Shown here piece after piece: positions 8,704-18,403 of a stretch of DNA of 64,000 nt. Under the pieces are notes generated by a model, which was not told the DNA's origin, did not search any database, and saw only the letters and a program-made list of their open reading frames with translations. Source of the stretch: Prauserella endophytica (GTDB lineage: Bacteria; Actinomycetota; Actinomycetes; Mycobacteriales; Pseudonocardiaceae); assembly GCF_005146945.1 (NCBI RefSeq), contig NZ_SWMS01000002.1:248001-312000 (forward strand). The letters run 5' to 3'. How positions within the stretch are numbered: the first letter of the stretch is position 1; each line of letters opens with the position of its first letter. Position numbers and translations under genes: made by a program.

Positions 8704-10263
8704 TCACGCGCCGGCGATGCGCGGGGCGTCACCCACGTACTGCTCCCGGACGACCCTGCGCAGCACTTTGCCGATCGGCGTGCGCGGCAGTGAGTCCGTG
8801 AACGTCACGCCGGTGATCTTCTTGACGGAGCCGACCTTCTCCCTGCTCCACTCGATCAGCTCCTGCTCCGTGACGCTCGCGCCCTCGCGCAGGACCACGG
8901 CGGCGTGCGGTGTCTCGCCCCACTTGGGGTGGGGCACGCCCACCACCGACACCTCGGCCACGGCGGGATGCGCGGCGAGAGCGTTCTCCAGCTCCATCGG
9001 CCAGATGTTGAACCCGCCGGAGATGATCGTGTCCTCCTTGCGGTCAGCCAGGAACAGGAACCCGTCCGCCGACAGCGATCCCATGTCGCGCGTGCGGATC
9101 CAGCCACCGGGCAGCAGGCGCTGCTTCGTGGCCTCGGGATCGCCCCAGATGCCGTGCATCGTGCCAGGGCACAGCGCGACCACCTCGCCGACCTCGCCGG
9201 GTGGCAGGTCGTTGCCCTCGTCGTCGACGATCCGGACCACCGAGTTCGGGGTCGGACGGCCCGCAGAGCGCAGCCACGCCCGTTCCTCGTCGGTGCCGTC
9301 CGGAACGTGGTAGCCGGACGTGAGGCAGGTGATGGGCATGGCCTCGCTCTGCCCGTAGGTCTGGTACATGATGTCGCCCCAGAGCCGCAGCGCCGCGACG
9401 AGCGTGGTCTCCGAGATCGGGGCGCTGCCGTAGAGCATCTTGCGCAGGCTGGACACGTCGCGCTCACCCGCGCCGGGATGGTTCACCACCAGCTGGATCA
9501 TGGTGGGCGCGAGCATCCCGAACGTGATGCGCTCGCGCTCCACCAGGTCGAGCCACGCGTCCGGGTCGAACGACGGCATCACGACGCTCGTGGCGCCGAC
9601 GGCGATCAGCGGCCACGCCAGCAGTCCCGCGGCGTGGCTGAACGGCGTCGCGGCGAGGTAGCGGTCGTCGGCGGTGAACCCGCCGAGCACGAGCGCGAAC
9701 TCGTTGCCCATGTCCATCCAGCCGCGCACCGTGTGCAGGATGCCCTTCGGCTTGCCCGTGGTGCCCGAGGAGAACCGGATGACGTGCGGGTCCTCGGGTC
9801 GCAGCACCACGTCCGGCAGCTCAGCCGACGCCTCGGCGAGCGCCTGTTCGTAGCCGCGCGTGCCCTCGGGCGCCTCACCCGCGACGAACACCACCCGCAC
9901 GTCGGGGGCCTGCGCGAGGACGGGCGCGATCGCGGCGTAGTGCTTGTCCTGCACCAAGAGCGCGGCCGCGCCGGTGAGCTGGAGCAGGTACAGGTTCTTC
10001 TCGGCGGGTTCGTGGGCGTAGAGCGCGCACCGGACGTAGCCGCCGACGGCGAGGCCGGCGACCTGCTCCAGCGCCTCGAACGCGTTGTCGCTCAGCACGG
10101 CCACGCGCTCGCCGGGCCGGATTCCCTCGGCGCGAAGGGCGTTGGCGAGCCGGGCCGCGCGGTCGCGCAGCCCGGTGAAGGTCTGCCGCCGGTCGCCGCA
10201 GGCGAACGCGACGCGGTCACCGTAGATCCGGGCGCTCTTGTCGAGCAGGCTGATGGGATTCAT
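8704..10263 (-). CDS. AMP-forming acyl-CoA ligase
   Basis: 519 residues of the adenylate-forming superfamily. It activates a carboxylic acid with ATP and joins it to CoA. The P-loop motif is RFSSGTTGKPKG, the acyl-binding and A5 region is MYQTYGQSEA, the A8 hinge is DRKEDTIISGGFNIWP and the A10 lysine lies in PRTPIGKVLRR. Its start overlaps the stop of the crotonase gene upstream (four bases), so it is coupled in the operon. The substrate cannot be read from the sequence; the crotonase and acyl-CoA dehydrogenase partners suggest a beta-oxidation-like route. Confidence 0.9.
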   Translation of the reverse strand: MNPISLLDKSARIYGDRVAFACGDRRQTFTGLRDRAARLANALRAEGIRPGERVAVLSDNAFEALEQVAGLAVGGYVRCALYAHEPAEKNLYLLQLTGAAALLVQDKHYAAIAPVLAQAPDVRVVFVAGEAPEGTRGYEQALAEASAELPDVVLRPEDPHVIRFSSGTTGKPKGILHTVRGWMDMGNEFALVLGGFTADDRYLAATPFSHAAGLLAWPLIAVGATSVVMPSFDPDAWLDLVERERITFGMLAPTMIQLVVNHPGAGERDVSSLRKMLYGSAPISETTLVAALRLWGDIMYQTYGQSEAMPITCLTSGYHVPDGTDEERAWLRSAGRPTPNSVVRIVDDEGNDLPPGEVGEVVALCPGTMHGIWGDPEATKQRLLPGGWIRTRDMGSLSADGFLFLADRKEDTIISGGFNIWPMELENALAAHPAVAEVSVVGVPHPKWGETPHAAVVLREGASVTEQELIEWSREKVGSVKKITGVTFTDSLPRTPIGKVLRRVVREQYVGDAPRIAGA

Positions 10264-11135
10264 CGTGGCTCCTGGGTGGGGTTGTCCCGGCGATCCGGAT
10301 GGCTCCGCCGGGCGTTCCGTCGGATGACCGCACGGCCTTCGGGGTCGACGATGCTGCCGTGCAGCCGGAGGTTGTGGTTGTGGCCGAGCTGGTGCAGACC
10401 GAAGGCGGCCTCGACGGCGGCGCGCTGGCCCTGCAGATCGAGCCCGTGGTTCACCGCGCGCTTGGCCAGGCGCAGCCCGAACGGTGGGCGGCCGGCGATC
10501 CGGGTGGCCAGCTCCAGTGTCGCGGACTCCAGGTCCGCGTCGGCGACGACGCGGTTGACCATGCCCATCGCCAGCGCGTCGCGGGCGCCGATCGGCTCAC
10601 CGGTGAACAGCATCTCCTTCGCCCGCCGCGCACCGAGCTCCCACAGGTGCGTGAAGTACTCCATGCCGTTCATGTCGAACGCGGAGACCGGGTCGACGAA
10701 CGTCGCCGACTCGGCCGCGACGACGAGATCACACGGCCACACGAGCATCAGCCCGCCGCCGATCACGCGGCCCCGGACCTCCGCGATGGTGGGCCGCGGC
10801 AGGTCGCGCCAGCGCAGGCACAGTCCGGTGAACAGCTCCTCCTCGGTGGCGAACCAGCCCTCCGCGCCGGGCGCGTCGAAGCCGCCGGTCAGCGTCCTCG
10901 GCCGCGCGTCGCCCATCGCCCAGTCGGTCTCGAGGTCATGGCCGGCGGAGAAGTCGGGTCCGTCGGCGGCCAGGATGACCACCCGGACGCGCTCGTCGCG
11001 CACCGCGCGCGTGTAGGCGTCGTCGAGCGCGTACAGCAGGTCACGGTCCTGCGCGTTGCGCTTCTCCGGTCGTGCGAGCACGATCCGGGCGATGGCGGGC
11101 TCCGGCTGCTCGTACCGGATCGTGCTCGCCGCCAT
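10260..11135 (-). CDS. Crotonase-superfamily protein (enoyl-CoA hydratase-like)
   Basis: 291 residues with the crotonase fold: RIVLARPEKRNAQ, the oxyanion-hole segment FSAGHDLETDW and RGRVIGGGLMLVWPCDLVVAAES. In true enoyl-CoA hydratases the segment reads GGGCELA and is followed by FGQPE, giving the two catalytic glutamates. Here they appear as GGGLMLV and FVDPV, so both glutamates are replaced. The enzyme may therefore carry out another crotonase reaction (isomerisation, decarboxylation or hydrolysis). It overlaps its neighbours on both sides in the operon. Confidence 0.85.
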   Translation of the reverse strand: MAASTIRYEQPEPAIARIVLARPEKRNAQDRDLLYALDDAYTRAVRDERVRVVILAADGPDFSAGHDLETDWAMGDARPRTLTGGFDAPGAEGWFATEEELFTGLCLRWRDLPRPTIAEVRGRVIGGGLMLVWPCDLVVAAESATFVDPVSAFDMNGMEYFTHLWELGARRAKEMLFTGEPIGARDALAMGMVNRVVADADLESATLELATRIAGRPPFGLRLAKRAVNHGLDLQGQRAAVEAAFGLHQLGHNHNLRLHGSIVDPEGRAVIRRNARRSHPDRRDNPTQEPR

Positions 11136-12127
11136 CAGCGCGCCACGGCTTCCGAGGGCACCAGGCGCGCGAACGCCTCCAGCTCACGCGGGATGTCCGG
11201 GCCCGCGGGCTGGTAGACGACCTCGGTGATGCCCTTGGCCACCATCTCCTCCAGGCGGGCCCGCAGCTCGTCGACGGTGCCGGTGAAGGTCAGCGCCGAC
11301 ACCGTCTCGCGCGGGATGAGCCGGTCGTCGTGCTCCGAAACCTCCATCAGGTGTCCCTTGTGGAGGGACAGGTGACGCTCCTCCTCGGACAGCGAAGAGA
11401 TCATCTCGCCCCAGGCCGCGCCGTTGGGGAGCGCGTTCAGGTCGAAGCCCGCCTCGTAGTAGAGGTGGTAGATCACCACGGCGGCGTGGCCGGCGGCGGC
11501 CCACACGCGGTCGGAGGTGGGGGACTCGCCGTCGTCGAGCACGGTGCCCATCGCCCAGCGGGCGGAGTTCTCCCAGCCCTCGCCGGGCTCGGTGTTGACG
11601 GTGAGGACGCCGTCGGCGTGCTCCCTCGCCACGGCGAAGCCCTTGGGACCCTCGGTGGCCATGTAGACGTCGAACTCGACCGGCAGCTGCGGCAGGTACC
11701 CGCTCGCGTGCATGAGGCGCATCGTCTTGCCCTCCCACTGCACGGGCTCGCCGCGCAGCAGGGTCTTCAGCGCGGTGACGTACTCGGCGACCTCGGCCCA
11801 TTTCATCGGTTTGTGCCCAAGTGCGCGCAGGCCGGTGAATCCGGTGCCCACGCCGAGGGTGAAGCGGCCGGGCGCGATCGACTCGATGGTCGCGATGGCC
11901 GAGGCCGTCACCACGAGGTGCCGCAGCTTTGGCACGGCAACGCCGGTGGCGAGGCCGATCCGCTCGGTGCGGTCGGCCGCGCGGGCGAGCGCGCTCCACG
12001 AGTCCAGGCACAGCGCCGGGGAGTCGTACACCCACGCGCGGTGGTAGCCGAGCCGTTCGGCGAGTGCGATGTGGTCGGGGGTGTGCGGTCCGGTGTAGAA
12101 CGCGCAGGAGAGCTTCGGCGTGCGCAT
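11135..12127 (-). CDS. LLM-class flavin/F420-dependent oxidoreductase
   Basis: 330 residues with the luciferase-like monooxygenase TIM barrel: MRTPKLSCAFYTGPHTPDHI at the start, LATGVAVPKLRH, the phosphate-binding GRFTLGVGTGFTGLRALG and VYMATEGPKGFAVAREHADGVL. Many actinobacterial members use F420 rather than FMN. That is likely here because cofC and fbiC are in the same operon. It starts three bases after the CoA-transferase stop and overlaps the crotonase start. Confidence 0.85.
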   Translation of the reverse strand: MRTPKLSCAFYTGPHTPDHIALAERLGYHRAWVYDSPALCLDSWSALARAADRTERIGLATGVAVPKLRHLVVTASAIATIESIAPGRFTLGVGTGFTGLRALGHKPMKWAEVAEYVTALKTLLRGEPVQWEGKTMRLMHASGYLPQLPVEFDVYMATEGPKGFAVAREHADGVLTVNTEPGEGWENSARWAMGTVLDDGESPTSDRVWAAAGHAAVVIYHLYYEAGFDLNALPNGAAWGEMISSLSEEERHLSLHKGHLMEVSEHDDRLIPRETVSALTFTGTVDELRARLEEMVAKGITEVVYQPAGPDIPRELEAFARLVPSEAVAR

Positions 12128-12130
12128 GTG

Positions 12131-13270
12131 TCAGGTCCTTTCGTGCGATCGGGTGAGGGTGGCGATGTCGGCCGCGCTGAGTCCCCACGCGGCGAGGGCG
12201 GTCCCGTCGCCCGAGCCTGGCTCGGCGGCGGGAGTCGGGACCGGGGGAGGGGTCCGGCTGAACCGGGGAGCGGGTGCGGGCTGCAGCGCGCCGTCGACCT
12301 CGACGAACGTGCCGCGGGCCCGGTTGTGGGGATGGTCGGGTGCGTCGGCGAGCCCGTATACGGCGGTCACGCAGGCCTGCTCGTGCTCGAACAGCTTCGC
12401 CCAGTGCGCCGTCGGGCGGGAGCGGAAGATCTGCGCGAACCGGTGCTTCAGCTCCGTCCAGCGAGACCGATCCCACTGGGGGAACTCGGCGGGATCGAGC
12501 TCCAGCAGCCGGAGCAGCTCGCTGTAGAACCGCGGTTCGAGCGCGCCGACGGCGACGTGGCCGTCGGCGGTGTCGTAGACCTCGTAGAAGTGCGCGCCGC
12601 TGTCGAGGACGTTGGTGCCGGGCTCGTCGGTCCAGTCGCCCGCGTTGCGCAGCGCGTGGAACACGGTGGTGAGCAACGCGGCGCCGTCGACCATCGCGGC
12701 GTCCACCACCTGACCCTTTCCGGAGGTGCGGGCCTCGATGAACCCGCACAGCACACCGAAGGCGAGCAGCATCCCGCCACCGCCGAAGTCGCCGACGAGG
12801 CTCAGCGGGGCCAGCGGGCGTTCCCCGTGGCGGCGGATGGCGCCGAGTGCTCCGGCCAGCGCGATGTAGTTGATGTCGTGTCCGGGGACGGTGGCCAGCG
12901 GGCCGTCCTGGCCGTACCCGGTGGCGCGGCCGTACACGAGGGCAGGATTGCGTGCCAGCATCTCGTCGGGGCCGAGCCCGAGGCGCTCCAACACGCCGGG
13001 CCGGAAGCCCTCGACGAGGATGTCCGCCCTCTCCGCGAGGCGCAGGACGAGCTCCCGCCCTGCGGGGGTGGTGAGGTCGCATGCCACCGAGGGACGGCCC
13101 CGGTGCAGGTGGTTCCACGCGCCCGCGCCGACGCCGTCGTCGCCGGGGCGCTGGAGCCGGATCACCTGCGCGCCCATGTCGGCGAGGAGCATCGCGGCGA
13201 ACGGGGCCGGCCCGATCGCGGCGAGCTCCACCACCTTCACGCCGGCGAGGGGTCCCGAGGACGTGCTCAT
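12131..13270 (-). CDS. CaiB/BaiF-family CoA-transferase
   Basis: 379 residues (class III CoA-transferase or alpha-methylacyl-CoA racemase family). It begins GPLAGVKVVELAAIGPAPFAAMLLADMG. It continues with the family segment DLTTPAGRELVLRLAERADILVEG and then FRPGVLERLGLG, YGRATGYGQDG and GHDINYIALAGALGAI. The enzyme either transfers CoA between acids or epimerises a 2-methylacyl-CoA; the sequence resembles the racemase branch more. The ATG overlaps the cofC stop by four bases. Confidence 0.88.
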   Translation of the reverse strand: MSTSSGPLAGVKVVELAAIGPAPFAAMLLADMGAQVIRLQRPGDDGVGAGAWNHLHRGRPSVACDLTTPAGRELVLRLAERADILVEGFRPGVLERLGLGPDEMLARNPALVYGRATGYGQDGPLATVPGHDINYIALAGALGAIRRHGERPLAPLSLVGDFGGGGMLLAFGVLCGFIEARTSGKGQVVDAAMVDGAALLTTVFHALRNAGDWTDEPGTNVLDSGAHFYEVYDTADGHVAVGALEPRFYSELLRLLELDPAEFPQWDRSRWTELKHRFAQIFRSRPTAHWAKLFEHEQACVTAVYGLADAPDHPHNRARGTFVEVDGALQPAPAPRFSRTPPPVPTPAAEPGSGDGTALAAWGLSAADIATLTRSHERT

Positions 13271-13905
13271 GTGCTCACCAGCCCGGGCCGTGCGAGGGCC
13301 GCGCTGCGGGGGCCGAGGCCGAGCCCGGCCGCCAGCAGCCAGCTCGCCGGGGTGTCCACATCGGCCCGCACGCTCGGCCACGGTCCACGCAGCTCGGTCG
13401 CCGACCGGGCGTGCCTGCGGGCCGAGTCCGGACCGTAGGAGGGTTCCAGCGGGCCCCTGCCCGCGAGCAGGAGCGTGGTTCCCGTGCCCGCGATGTCGGT
13501 GCAGAACCCGCGGCGTCCCCCGGCGTGGGCGATCGCGGCGCCGAGCTCGGCCGAACGCAGCGCGGGCAGGTCGGCCGGGAGCACGCCGAGCGAGACCTCG
13601 GCGTCGCGGTCGCGCAACCGTGCCGCCGCGGCGTCGAGGGCGGCGTTGAGCCCGGATCCGTGCCGCTCGGTGCAGAAGGTCCGCGCGCCGAGCGCGGCCA
13701 GCGTCCGAGCCGCCACCGGGTCGCCGGTCACCGCGACCACCCCGGCGACTCCGGGTGCGTCGAGCGCGGCGGCGAGCGTGTCGGCCGCCATGGCGAGCAC
13801 GAGCTCCTCGTGCGAGCCGCGCAGGCCCGTGAGGCCGCGCAGGCGGGACTTGGCGCGATGCGGTGGCTTCACCGGCATCAGCAGCCACAGTGGCGGGGCG
13901 GTCAC
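13267..13905 (-). CDS. cofC: 2-phospho-L-lactate / phosphoenolpyruvate guanylyltransferase (F420 synthesis)
   Basis: 212 residues, GTG start at 13905 with an AAGGAGCG ribosome site. The [13 protein letters not shown] start is the nucleotide-binding signature of CofC/FbiD. Other family features are [15 protein letters not shown] and [16 protein letters not shown] with the metal-binding aspartate. The enzyme makes the guanylated phospholactate or phosphoenolpyruvate precursor of the F420 side chain. It overlaps the fbiC stop (GTGA) and the CoA-transferase start, so it is embedded in the operon. In mycobacteria the gene is called fbiD. Confidence 0.88.
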   Translation of the reverse strand: MTAPPLWLLMPVKPPHRAKSRLRGLTGLRGSHEELVLAMAADTLAAALDAPGVAGVVAVTGDPVAARTLAALGARTFCTERHGSGLNAALDAAAARLRDRDAEVSLGVLPADLPALRSAELGAAIAHAGGRRGFCTDIAGTGTTLLLAGRGPLEPSYGPDSARRHARSATELRGPWPSVRADVDTPASWLLAAGLGLGPRSAALARPGLVST

Positions 13906-16433
13906 GGTCGCGCTCCTTCGGCCACGGTGCGTCCGGAGTAGACGGTGTCGCGCTGCCGCAACGGCCGCCCAGCGGCGGTGGCGATCGCCTCGAGCTGGGC
14001 GACGGTGCGCCGCGAGCCGTGCACCGAGCCGGCCATCCTGCTGATGGTCTCCTCCATGAGCGTGCCGCCGAGATCGTCGGCTCCGCCGCGCAGGATCCGC
14101 GCGGACAGCTCGTCGCCGAGCTTCACCCACGAGCACTGGATGTGGTCGATCCGGCCGTGCAGGGCCAGCCGCGCGACGGCGTGCAGCGCGCGGTTGTCCC
14201 GCACCGTCGGCCCTGGCCGCGCGATGCCCGCGAGGTAGATCGGAGCGTTGTGGTGCACGAACGGCAGCAGCACGAACTCGGTGAACCCGCCGGTCTCGTC
14301 CTGCACGCGTGCGATCGTGCGGAGGTGGGCGAGCCAGTGCCGCGGGGCGTCGACGTGGCCGTACATCATCGTCGACGAGGACGGGATGCCGAGCCGGTGC
14401 GCGGTCGTCACCACGTCGACCCATTGCGCGGCGGGCAGCTTGCCCTTGGTGAGGAGCCAGCGGACGTCGTCGTCGAGGATCTCGGCTGCCGTGCCCGGAA
14501 TGGAGCCGAGCCCTGCCTCGTGCAGCTCGCCCAGCCAGTCCGCCACCGGCACGCCTGCCCTGGCCGCCGCCGCGGTGATCTCCATCGGGCTGAACGCGTG
14601 GACGTGCAGCACGGGCGCCGCGGCCTTCACCGCTCTGACCAGATCGGGGTAGAACGACGTGGGGAGCCGGGGGTCGATACCGCCCTGCAGGCACACCTCC
14701 GTGGCCCCGGCCTCGGCGGCCTCCACCGCCCGCGCGGCGACCTCGTCCAGTGAGAGCCGGTAGGCGTCCGGGTCGCGCTCGCGCTGGGCGAAGGCGCAGA
14801 ACCGGCAGCCCACGTAGCAGACGTTGGAGAAGTTGATGTTGCGGTTGACCACGTAGGTGACGTCGTCGCCCACCACGTCGGCGCGCACGTCGTCGGCCAG
14901 CCGCGCGAGTGCCTCCAGCGCCGGGCCGTCGGCGAGCAGCAGGTCCGTGGCCTCGGCCTCGCACGCGGGATCGAGCAGCGCGGACGGCCGCGCCTCGGCG
15001 AGCGCGAGCGCCGCCTTGACGTCGCCGTCGAGCCGGGCCGGTGCGCCGCGGCCGGGAGCACGCTCGCGCAGCGCGTCCCAGTCGCCGTAGACGCTGTCGA
15101 AGTCTCCCCTGCGGTCGGAGCTCCTGCCCGCGGTGTCCACTGTGGTGTGCAGATCCGCCCTGCCGGTGGTGCCGATCTCCCCGCCGTCGGGCTCCTGCCA
15201 CGGACGCCCCTCGGGGGTCGCCGACTCGTCGGCCAGCCCGGTGGCGGGGTCGGCCAGCGCGGCGACGTGGGCGTGCAGCCTGGCGTCGATCCACGGCGAG
15301 CCCGCGAGGACGTAGGGCGGGTACACGGTCAGGCGCTCGCGCAGGGTGAAACCCGCCGCCTCGGAGTGCGCCGCCAGCTCGTCGATCCGGGGCCACGGGT
15401 GCCCGGGGTTGACGTGGTCGGGTGTCACCGGGGACACCCCGCCCCAGTCGTCGATGCCGGCGCGCAGCAGCAACGCGTGCTCCCCGCCGACGAGGTTGGG
15501 CGGAGCCTGCACCCGCATGGTGGGTCCGAGCACGAGCCTGGCGACGGCCACGGTGGCGGCCAGCGCGGTCAGCCCGGCGTCGGGCGTCGCCCGCATCGCG
15601 GTGTCCGGTTTGGACCGGAAGTTCTGGACGATCACCTCCTGCACATGGCCGTACTCGCGGGCGACGGCCCGGATGGCGAAGAGCGACTCGGCCCGCTCGG
15701 CGAGGGTCTCCCCGATGCCGATCAGGATTCCGGTGGTGAACGGCACGCCGACCCGGCCCGCGTCGGCGAGGACCCGCAACCGCACGGCGGGTTCCTTGTC
15801 GGGACTGCCGAAATGCGGGCCGCCCTTCTCCGACCACAGGCGGCGCGCCGTCGTCTCCAGCATCATCCCCATGCTCGGCGCCACCGGCTTGAGCCGGTGC
15901 AGCTCCTGCCAGCTCAGCACGCCGGGGTTGAGGTGCGGGAGCAGGCCGGTCTCCTCCAGCACGGCGACGGCGCACGACCTGAGGTAGTCCACTGTGGATT
16001 CGTAGCCGCGTTCGGCGAGCCAGTGCCTGGCCTGCGGCCAGCGGTCCTCGGGCCGGTCGCCCAGCGTGAACAACGCCTCGCGGCAACCGGCCGCGGCGCC
16101 GGCCCGCGCGATCTCGAGCACCTCGTCGCGTTCGAGATAGGGCGAGTCGACCCTGCCAGGGACCGTTGCGAACGTGCAGTACCCACAACGGTCCCGGCAC
16201 AGGCGGGTCAACGGCACGAACACCTTGCGCGAGTACGTGACGACCCCGGTCCGTCCCTCGGCCGCCAGTCCCGCGTCCCGCACCCGCGAGGCGGCTGCGA
16301 GCAGCGCGTCGAGGTCCTTGCCTTCGGCGGCAAGCAGCACGGCGGCCTCGGTGACGTCCAGCGGCGCGCCGTCCCGCGCGCGCCGCAACGCCCTGCGGAT
16401 CGCGGTGGGGGAGGGCGCGGGCGGTGTGCTCAC
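13902..16433 (-). CDS. fbiC: 7,8-didemethyl-8-hydroxy-5-deazariboflavin (FO) synthase
   Basis: 843 residues, close to the usual length of fused actinobacterial FbiC. It carries two radical-SAM halves. The CofG half has the CRDRCGYC cluster motif at residues 79-86. The CofH half has CYVGCRFC at roughly 531-539, followed by [11 protein letters not shown]. It condenses tyrosine with a ribityl pyrimidine to form FO, the chromophore of F420. GTG 16433 is preceded by AAAGGCGG. It lies 35 bases after the cupin gene and overlaps cofC, so FO and side-chain precursor synthesis are co-expressed with a catabolic operon. Confidence 0.95.
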   Translation of the reverse strand: MSTPPAPSPTAIRRALRRARDGAPLDVTEAAVLLAAEGKDLDALLAAASRVRDAGLAAEGRTGVVTYSRKVFVPLTRLCRDRCGYCTFATVPGRVDSPYLERDEVLEIARAGAAAGCREALFTLGDRPEDRWPQARHWLAERGYESTVDYLRSCAVAVLEETGLLPHLNPGVLSWQELHRLKPVAPSMGMMLETTARRLWSEKGGPHFGSPDKEPAVRLRVLADAGRVGVPFTTGILIGIGETLAERAESLFAIRAVAREYGHVQEVIVQNFRSKPDTAMRATPDAGLTALAATVAVARLVLGPTMRVQAPPNLVGGEHALLLRAGIDDWGGVSPVTPDHVNPGHPWPRIDELAAHSEAAGFTLRERLTVYPPYVLAGSPWIDARLHAHVAALADPATGLADESATPEGRPWQEPDGGEIGTTGRADLHTTVDTAGRSSDRRGDFDSVYGDWDALRERAPGRGAPARLDGDVKAALALAEARPSALLDPACEAEATDLLLADGPALEALARLADDVRADVVGDDVTYVVNRNINFSNVCYVGCRFCAFAQRERDPDAYRLSLDEVAARAVEAAEAGATEVCLQGGIDPRLPTSFYPDLVRAVKAAAPVLHVHAFSPMEITAAAARAGVPVADWLGELHEAGLGSIPGTAAEILDDDVRWLLTKGKLPAAQWVDVVTTAHRLGIPSSSTMMYGHVDAPRHWLAHLRTIARVQDETGGFTEFVLLPFVHHNAPIYLAGIARPGPTVRDNRALHAVARLALHGRIDHIQCSWVKLGDELSARILRGGADDLGGTLMEETISRMAGSVHGSRRTVAQLEAIATAAGRPLRQRDTVYSGRTVAEGARP

Positions 16434-16468
16434 GCGAGGCCGCCTTTCGGTGGAGGGACGGGGACGGG

Positions 16469-17002
16469 TCAGCGGGTGGCGCCGCAGAGGGCGAACGCCA
16501 CAACGAACGGCTCGGTGCCGTCGTTGAACCAGGCGTGCGGGGTGCCGTTCTGGATCAGGCAGTCGCCCTGGGACAGCCGCACCTCGACGTCGTCGAAGCG
16601 CAGGACGCCGTCGCCCGAGAGCACGACGATGTAGTCGACGGTCTGGGTGACGTGTGCGCCCGGCTTGTCGGGGAACGCGAACGTGGCTGCCGCGCCCGGC
16701 AGGCGTTCCTCCATCTCCGCCGCCGCGGCCGCAAGGTCCGCACCCGGCTCCGGGACATAGGTGATACCCGGCGGAACCGTGAGGAAGCCGAACCGCACAC
16801 CGGGGTTGGCGGGGAAGAACGTGGACTTCGGGGCACCGGCGGACGCGTCGGTGACCGGCACCGACACCGAGTCCAGCTCCCATACGCGGTGGATCTCGAC
16901 CCCGGGCAGCAACGTGGCCGTGGTCGGCTCGACGGTGCCGTCGTCGAGAACCGTCGTCGTGCCGTTGCCGTCGTCGCCCATGACAACCCTGCGGACCTTC
17001 AT
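16469..17002 (-). CDS. Cupin-domain protein
   Basis: 177 residues. The C-terminal half has a cupin barrel: [19 protein letters not shown], then [20 protein letters not shown]. The N-terminal part is a partner strand region with FGFLTVPPG. The ATG at 17002 follows GGAGG by ten bases. Members of this type (small, alone, first in a catabolic operon) are often metal-dependent oxygenases or isomerases, or ligand-binding proteins. It is the first gene of the minus-strand operon, facing the double TetR gene. Confidence 0.75.
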   Translation of the reverse strand: MKVRRVVMGDDGNGTTTVLDDGTVEPTTATLLPGVEIHRVWELDSVSVPVTDASAGAPKSTFFPANPGVRFGFLTVPPGITYVPEPGADLAAAAAEMEERLPGAAATFAFPDKPGAHVTQTVDYIVVLSGDGVLRFDDVEVRLSQGDCLIQNGTPHAWFNDGTEPFVVAFALCGATR

Positions 17003-17166
17003 AGTGTCGCTCGCCTCCCGAGATGTGTACCGGTGTGAGTCACTGATCGTTAACGTGACCGAATCCACTTGACGGCGGAAGTATGGGGGTAAAGCCGCGA
17101 CGACGTCAAGTAAGTACATCAACGTTCACGTGTTAGGCTCCGTGATGTCCGATGAAGGGGGACGGG
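17003..17166. promoter_or_regulatory. Divergent promoter region with possible operator
   Basis: 164 bases between the cupin operon and the double TetR gene, relatively AT-rich. Two similar elements are visible: GTTAACGTGA near 17049 and, in reverse orientation, TAACACGTGAACGTT around 17121-17135, which has a CACGTG core. The pair could be the operator of the adjacent regulator. I could not fix a convincing -10/-35 set. Confidence 0.35.
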
Positions 17167-18399
17167 ATGACGAGCGTGAGCGGCCCGGCGAGGGCGCGCA
17201 GGCCCAGTGACCGGCGGGAGCAGATCTCCGTCCACGCGCGGGCGCTGTTCGCCGAGCGCGGCTTCCATTCGGTGCGCATGAGCGACATCGCCGACGCCAC
17301 CGGGATCACCCCCCGCGCCCTGTACCGGCACTACGCGAACAAACAGGCGCTGCTGTCCCACGTGCTGTTCGAGGCGCAGGGCGCGTTCCTGTCCGCGCTG
17401 CCGGAGCTCACACCCGGATACGACCCGGCTCGGCTACCCGATGACCTGCACGCGATGGCCAGGGCCTCGCTGGCCGTCCCGTACATGGCCCGGCTGTGGA
17501 AGCGGGAGGCCCGGCACCTCGATCCCGAGGGCTCCCGCGCGCTGCGGGCCAGGCTGAACGACATGGCGTCCGGACTCGCGCGCGCGATCCGCCTGCGGCG
17601 GCCGGACCTGGAGCCCGTCGAGGTCACGGTGCGGGCGTGGGCGACCATCGCGGTGCTCAACAGCCACGGCGAGGCCCCGCTGGGCTCGGGCGACGCGGAG
17701 CAGACGGCCGCGTTGCTCAGCGCTGCCGCGCTGGCCGTGGTGGATCACGACATCCGCGCCGGGGAGCCCGGGGCCTGGCCGGAGCCCGGCGGCCGGGCGC
17801 CGGTGTCCCGGCGGGAGCAGCTGATCGCCATCGCCGCCGACACGTTCCAGCGGAGCGGTTTCGACGGCGCGAGCGTCGACGGCATCGCGGCCGAGGCGGG
17901 CCTGGCCGGACCCGCCATCTACCGCTACTTTGACAGCAAGACGGCCATGCTCGTGGCCATCGCCGACCGGTTCGGCGAATGGGTGTCGCTGGAGACGATC
18001 AGGGCTCTGCGCACGGCCACGAGCGACGCCGCTGCGCCGGCGGCGATGGTCGCCGGTTACGTCCGGCTCGCCGCGGAGGCGGTGAACCTGCTGGGGGTGA
18101 CGGTGACCGAAGCGCACCACCTGCCGCCCGACGCCGCCGAGCGCCTCGCCAGGGCCCGTGGTGAGCACCTTCAGGAGTGGGCTCACTGGACCCGTGCCGC
18201 GCGTCCGGAACGGTCCGACTCGGCCACGCAGATGCTTGCCCACACGGCCCGGGTTCTCGTCGACGACACGGTTCGGACGCCGCGGGTGATGCACACCGAC
18301 GGTGCGGTGGACGCGGTCGCCGGCGCGGCCACGGCCGTGCTGGAGGCGCCGGTGAACCGTCCACTCAGGACCGCCGGGTCGGCGGTCCGGGAGGGGTGA
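17167..18399 (+). CDS. Double-headed TetR-family regulator
   Basis: 410 residues with two complete TetR DNA-binding heads. The first is at about 15-65 (ALFAERGFHSVRMSDIADATGITPRALYRHYANK). The second is at about 220-265 (TFQRSGFDGASVDGIAAEAGLAGPAIYRYFDSK). Each is followed by a helical region, so the protein looks like two TetR subunits in one chain. ATG 17167 has AAGGGGGA upstream; ATG 17152 would be an alternative. It is divergent from the fbiC operon, which it probably controls, possibly sensing an acyl-CoA. Confidence 0.88.
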   Translation: MTSVSGPARARRPSDRREQISVHARALFAERGFHSVRMSDIADATGITPRALYRHYANKQALLSHVLFEAQGAFLSALPELTPGYDPARLPDDLHAMARASLAVPYMARLWKREARHLDPEGSRALRARLNDMASGLARAIRLRRPDLEPVEVTVRAWATIAVLNSHGEAPLGSGDAEQTAALLSAAALAVVDHDIRAGEPGAWPEPGGRAPVSRREQLIAIAADTFQRSGFDGASVDGIAAEAGLAGPAIYRYFDSKTAMLVAIADRFGEWVSLETIRALRTATSDAAAPAAMVAGYVRLAAEAVNLLGVTVTEAHHLPPDAAERLARARGEHLQEWAHWTRAARPERSDSATQMLAHTARVLVDDTVRTPRVMHTDGAVDAVAGAATAVLEAPVNRPLRTAGSAVREG

Positions 18400-18403
18400 G
18401 CCC

